Shown: piece after piece, positions 62,693 through 64,000 of the stretch
How the letters are laid out: each line of letters opens with the position of its first letter
Numbering within the stretch: position 1 is the stretch's first letter
DNA from: Reyranella sp. CPCC 100927
Lineage (GTDB): Bacteria; Pseudomonadota; Alphaproteobacteria; Reyranellales; Reyranellaceae
Assembly: GCF_007859315.1 (NCBI RefSeq)
Contig: NZ_VOHA01000004.1
Span: forward strand, 186,001 to 250,000
Length of the DNA: 64,000 nt
Direction of reading: 5' to 3'
The notes under the pieces: generated by a model
What the model was told of the DNA's origin: nothing
Database searches by the model: none
Seen by the model: only the letters and a program-made list of their open reading frames with translations
Translations under genes and position numbers: made by a program

Positions 62693-64000
62693 TCAGAACC
62701 GCAGCGTGAGATTGCCCTTGATGGCGTGGTCCTGGATGCCGGAGCCGAAGGCGCCGTTGTAGGCGGCGCCGACCGTCATCGATTGGCCGATCCCGAGGTC
62801 GAAGGCGGCCTCGACCAGCATGGCATTGCGCGCGATCGGCACGCCCTCGATGCCGTATGAGGCGCCGCCGGCGAAGGCCAGCCGCGCGGCCGGCGTGACG
62901 TCGCCGAAAGCATGGCGCCAGCCCAGCGTGCCCCGCAGGGTCAGGACCTTGTTGTCTTCGCGCCAGACGGCGCTGGCGGCGCGAACGCCGAACGTGCTGA
63001 ACAGGTTGCTGTCGCTGCCGCTCGCGGCACGCAGCGCGGCGGCGCCACCGCGCTCGCCGAAGCGATTGCTGTTGAGATGCACCCAGGCCAAGCCGGCGAA
63101 CGGTTCGACGGCGACGCCGCCGAGGCCCAAGGCGTAACCCGCTTCGCCGAACAGCTGCGTGGTGCGTGCCTTGGTGTCGGCGCGCGGCGTATCGGCAAGG
63201 CCCGGCAGGCTGAGACTGCGGGACGTGTCGCTGCTGTGCCAGGTGTGGGCCGCGCCCAGGCGAAGGCCAAGGGCGCCGAACCGTGCGCCGCCGTACAAAG
63301 CGAGATGATAAGAGTCGATCGACGCCCGCGAAGAGCGGCTGTTGATATCCAGTGTCGAGCGCGTGTAACCGGTCGCCAGGCCGACAGTCCAGGTATCGGC
63401 AAACCGGACGTCGGCGCCAACAAGGACGCCGCCGATGCTGCGGCTGGCGCGCGCGGCGTTGCCGTCGCCGGCCGTATGCCCCCAGGCGCCAAAGGCCTGG
63501 GTCCAGGCCGTGATCGTGGTACCGTCCTGCGGTCGTTGTGCCTGGTCAGCGGCCTGTGCCAGCGCGGCGAACTGCGGTGCCGCGCTGGTCGAGAACCCGG
63601 CCTGGCGGGTGCGGCCGAGGACTGCATCGCGCACGTAGTGACTGTCCTCGATCAACATCGAGCGGGTGCTGGCGTGGATTTCCCCGGTGACCTGATCAAG
63701 GTTGCGGCGCACGGCCTGCGGGTCGGCACCAAAGGCGATGGCGGCCCATATCGGACTGGTTTCGGGCAACGCCTCGATGGCGCCGGCAACAGCGCGCTGA
63801 TTGCGCGTTGCGGCGATATCGGCAAACGTCACGTTATTGCGTACCAGCCGCAGCGTGACATCATTGCCGTCGCCGCCGGCGTAGCTCACGGTCGGATCCA
63901 GAAACAGCAGGTTGTTGGTGACGCTGGCGAACATCCCTGTGACCGCGCCGGGGCTGCGCTTGTCGATGACGACATAAGGCCCGGCGACGATGCCCCAGGC
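62693..64000 (-). CDS. Autotransporter beta-barrel domain protein (3' part)
   Basis: C-terminal 436 residues of a type V autotransporter; the frame is open to the right edge of the window. The passenger end has GGDGNDVTL and an IEALPETSPIWAAIAFGADP linker. The barrel (about the last 280 residues) includes AWTQAFGAWGHTAGDGNAAR, VGLATGYTRSTLDINSRSSR, LFGEAGYALGLGGVAVEPFA and the last strand ending NLTLRF with terminal phenylalanine. It inserts in the outer membrane through BAM. The passenger beginning and signal peptide lie outside the window. Confidence 0.92.
   Translation of the reverse strand, partial: AWGIVAGPYVVIDKRSPGAVTGMFASVTNNLLFLDPTVSYAGGDGNDVTLRLVRNNVTFADIAATRNQRAVAGAIEALPETSPIWAAIAFGADPQAVRRNLDQVTGEIHASTRSMLIEDSHYVRDAVLGRTRQAGFSTSAAPQFAALAQAADQAQRPQDGTTITAWTQAFGAWGHTAGDGNAARASRSIGGVLVGADVRFADTWTVGLATGYTRSTLDINSRSSRASIDSYHLALYGGARFGALGLRLGAAHTWHSSDTSRSLSLPGLADTPRADTKARTTQLFGEAGYALGLGGVAVEPFAGLAWVHLNSNRFGERGGAAALRAASGSDSNLFSTFGVRAASAVWREDNKVLTLRGTLGWRHAFGDVTPAARLAFAGGASYGIEGVPIARNAMLVEAAFDLGIGQSMTVGAAYNGAFGSGIQDHAIKGNLTLRF

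Overview
The window is high-GC bacterial chromosome, densely packed on both strands, with GTG/TTG starts, ATGA gene overlaps and gene families common in soil Alphaproteobacteria: a Bug/TctC binding protein, a DUF1185 protein, an ECF sigma/anti-sigma pair, kinase-SUMF1 proteins and an autotransporter. I read it as alphaproteobacterial (Rhodospirillales- or Hyphomicrobiales-like). That is inference; no rRNA or tRNA gene was seen.

Layout. 0-9 kb: end of a YggS protein, a cytosine-deaminase-like hydrolase, ECF sigma and anti-sigma, a DUF305 plus beta-propeller export operon, an HExxH protein, and a Tat-exported agmatine-deiminase-like enzyme beside a fatty acid desaturase. 9-16 kb: an AbiEi/AbiEii toxin-antitoxin pair with a very large operator palindrome, a divergent P450/TetR pair, a two-component system and a membrane-anchored methyltransferase. 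17-21 kb: a duplicated locus of a Ser/Thr kinase-SUMF1 fusion and a copy that has lost only its kinase domain. 21-36 kb: metabolic, hydrolase and regulator genes plus unexported proteins with cell-wall-type domains (a PG-binding-like protein and a papain-like protein with LysM). 36-44 kb: SUKH-ankyrin protein, Fic protein and a small phage-type control/replication module without structural genes or integrase. 44-48 kb: a giant pseudokinase with a 24-residue repeat coiled coil. 48-64 kb: amidotransferase, DUF1185, a GSU2403-type nucleotidyltransferase with its own operator-like palindrome, a PG-binding/barrel-like protein, an oxidoreductase, a LysR-controlled Bug-hydrolase operon, an EthD-acyl-CoA ligase operon, VapBC, a second HExxH protein and the C-terminal part of an autotransporter.

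How parts work together. Defence or conflict-type genes (AbiE, Fic, VapBC, the GSU2403-like protein, the phage switch) sit singly between housekeeping blocks, and most have inverted repeats at their promoters. Two families of intergenic palindromes punctuate gene ends. The least explained material is the kinase/pseudokinase/SUMF1 set, the two HExxH paralogues 55 kb apart, and the unexported LysM, PG-binding and papain-like proteins. These could be parts or cargo of a cell-envelope or injection-type system encoded elsewhere, but no baseplate, sheath or secretion genes are present here, so that is only a hypothesis.
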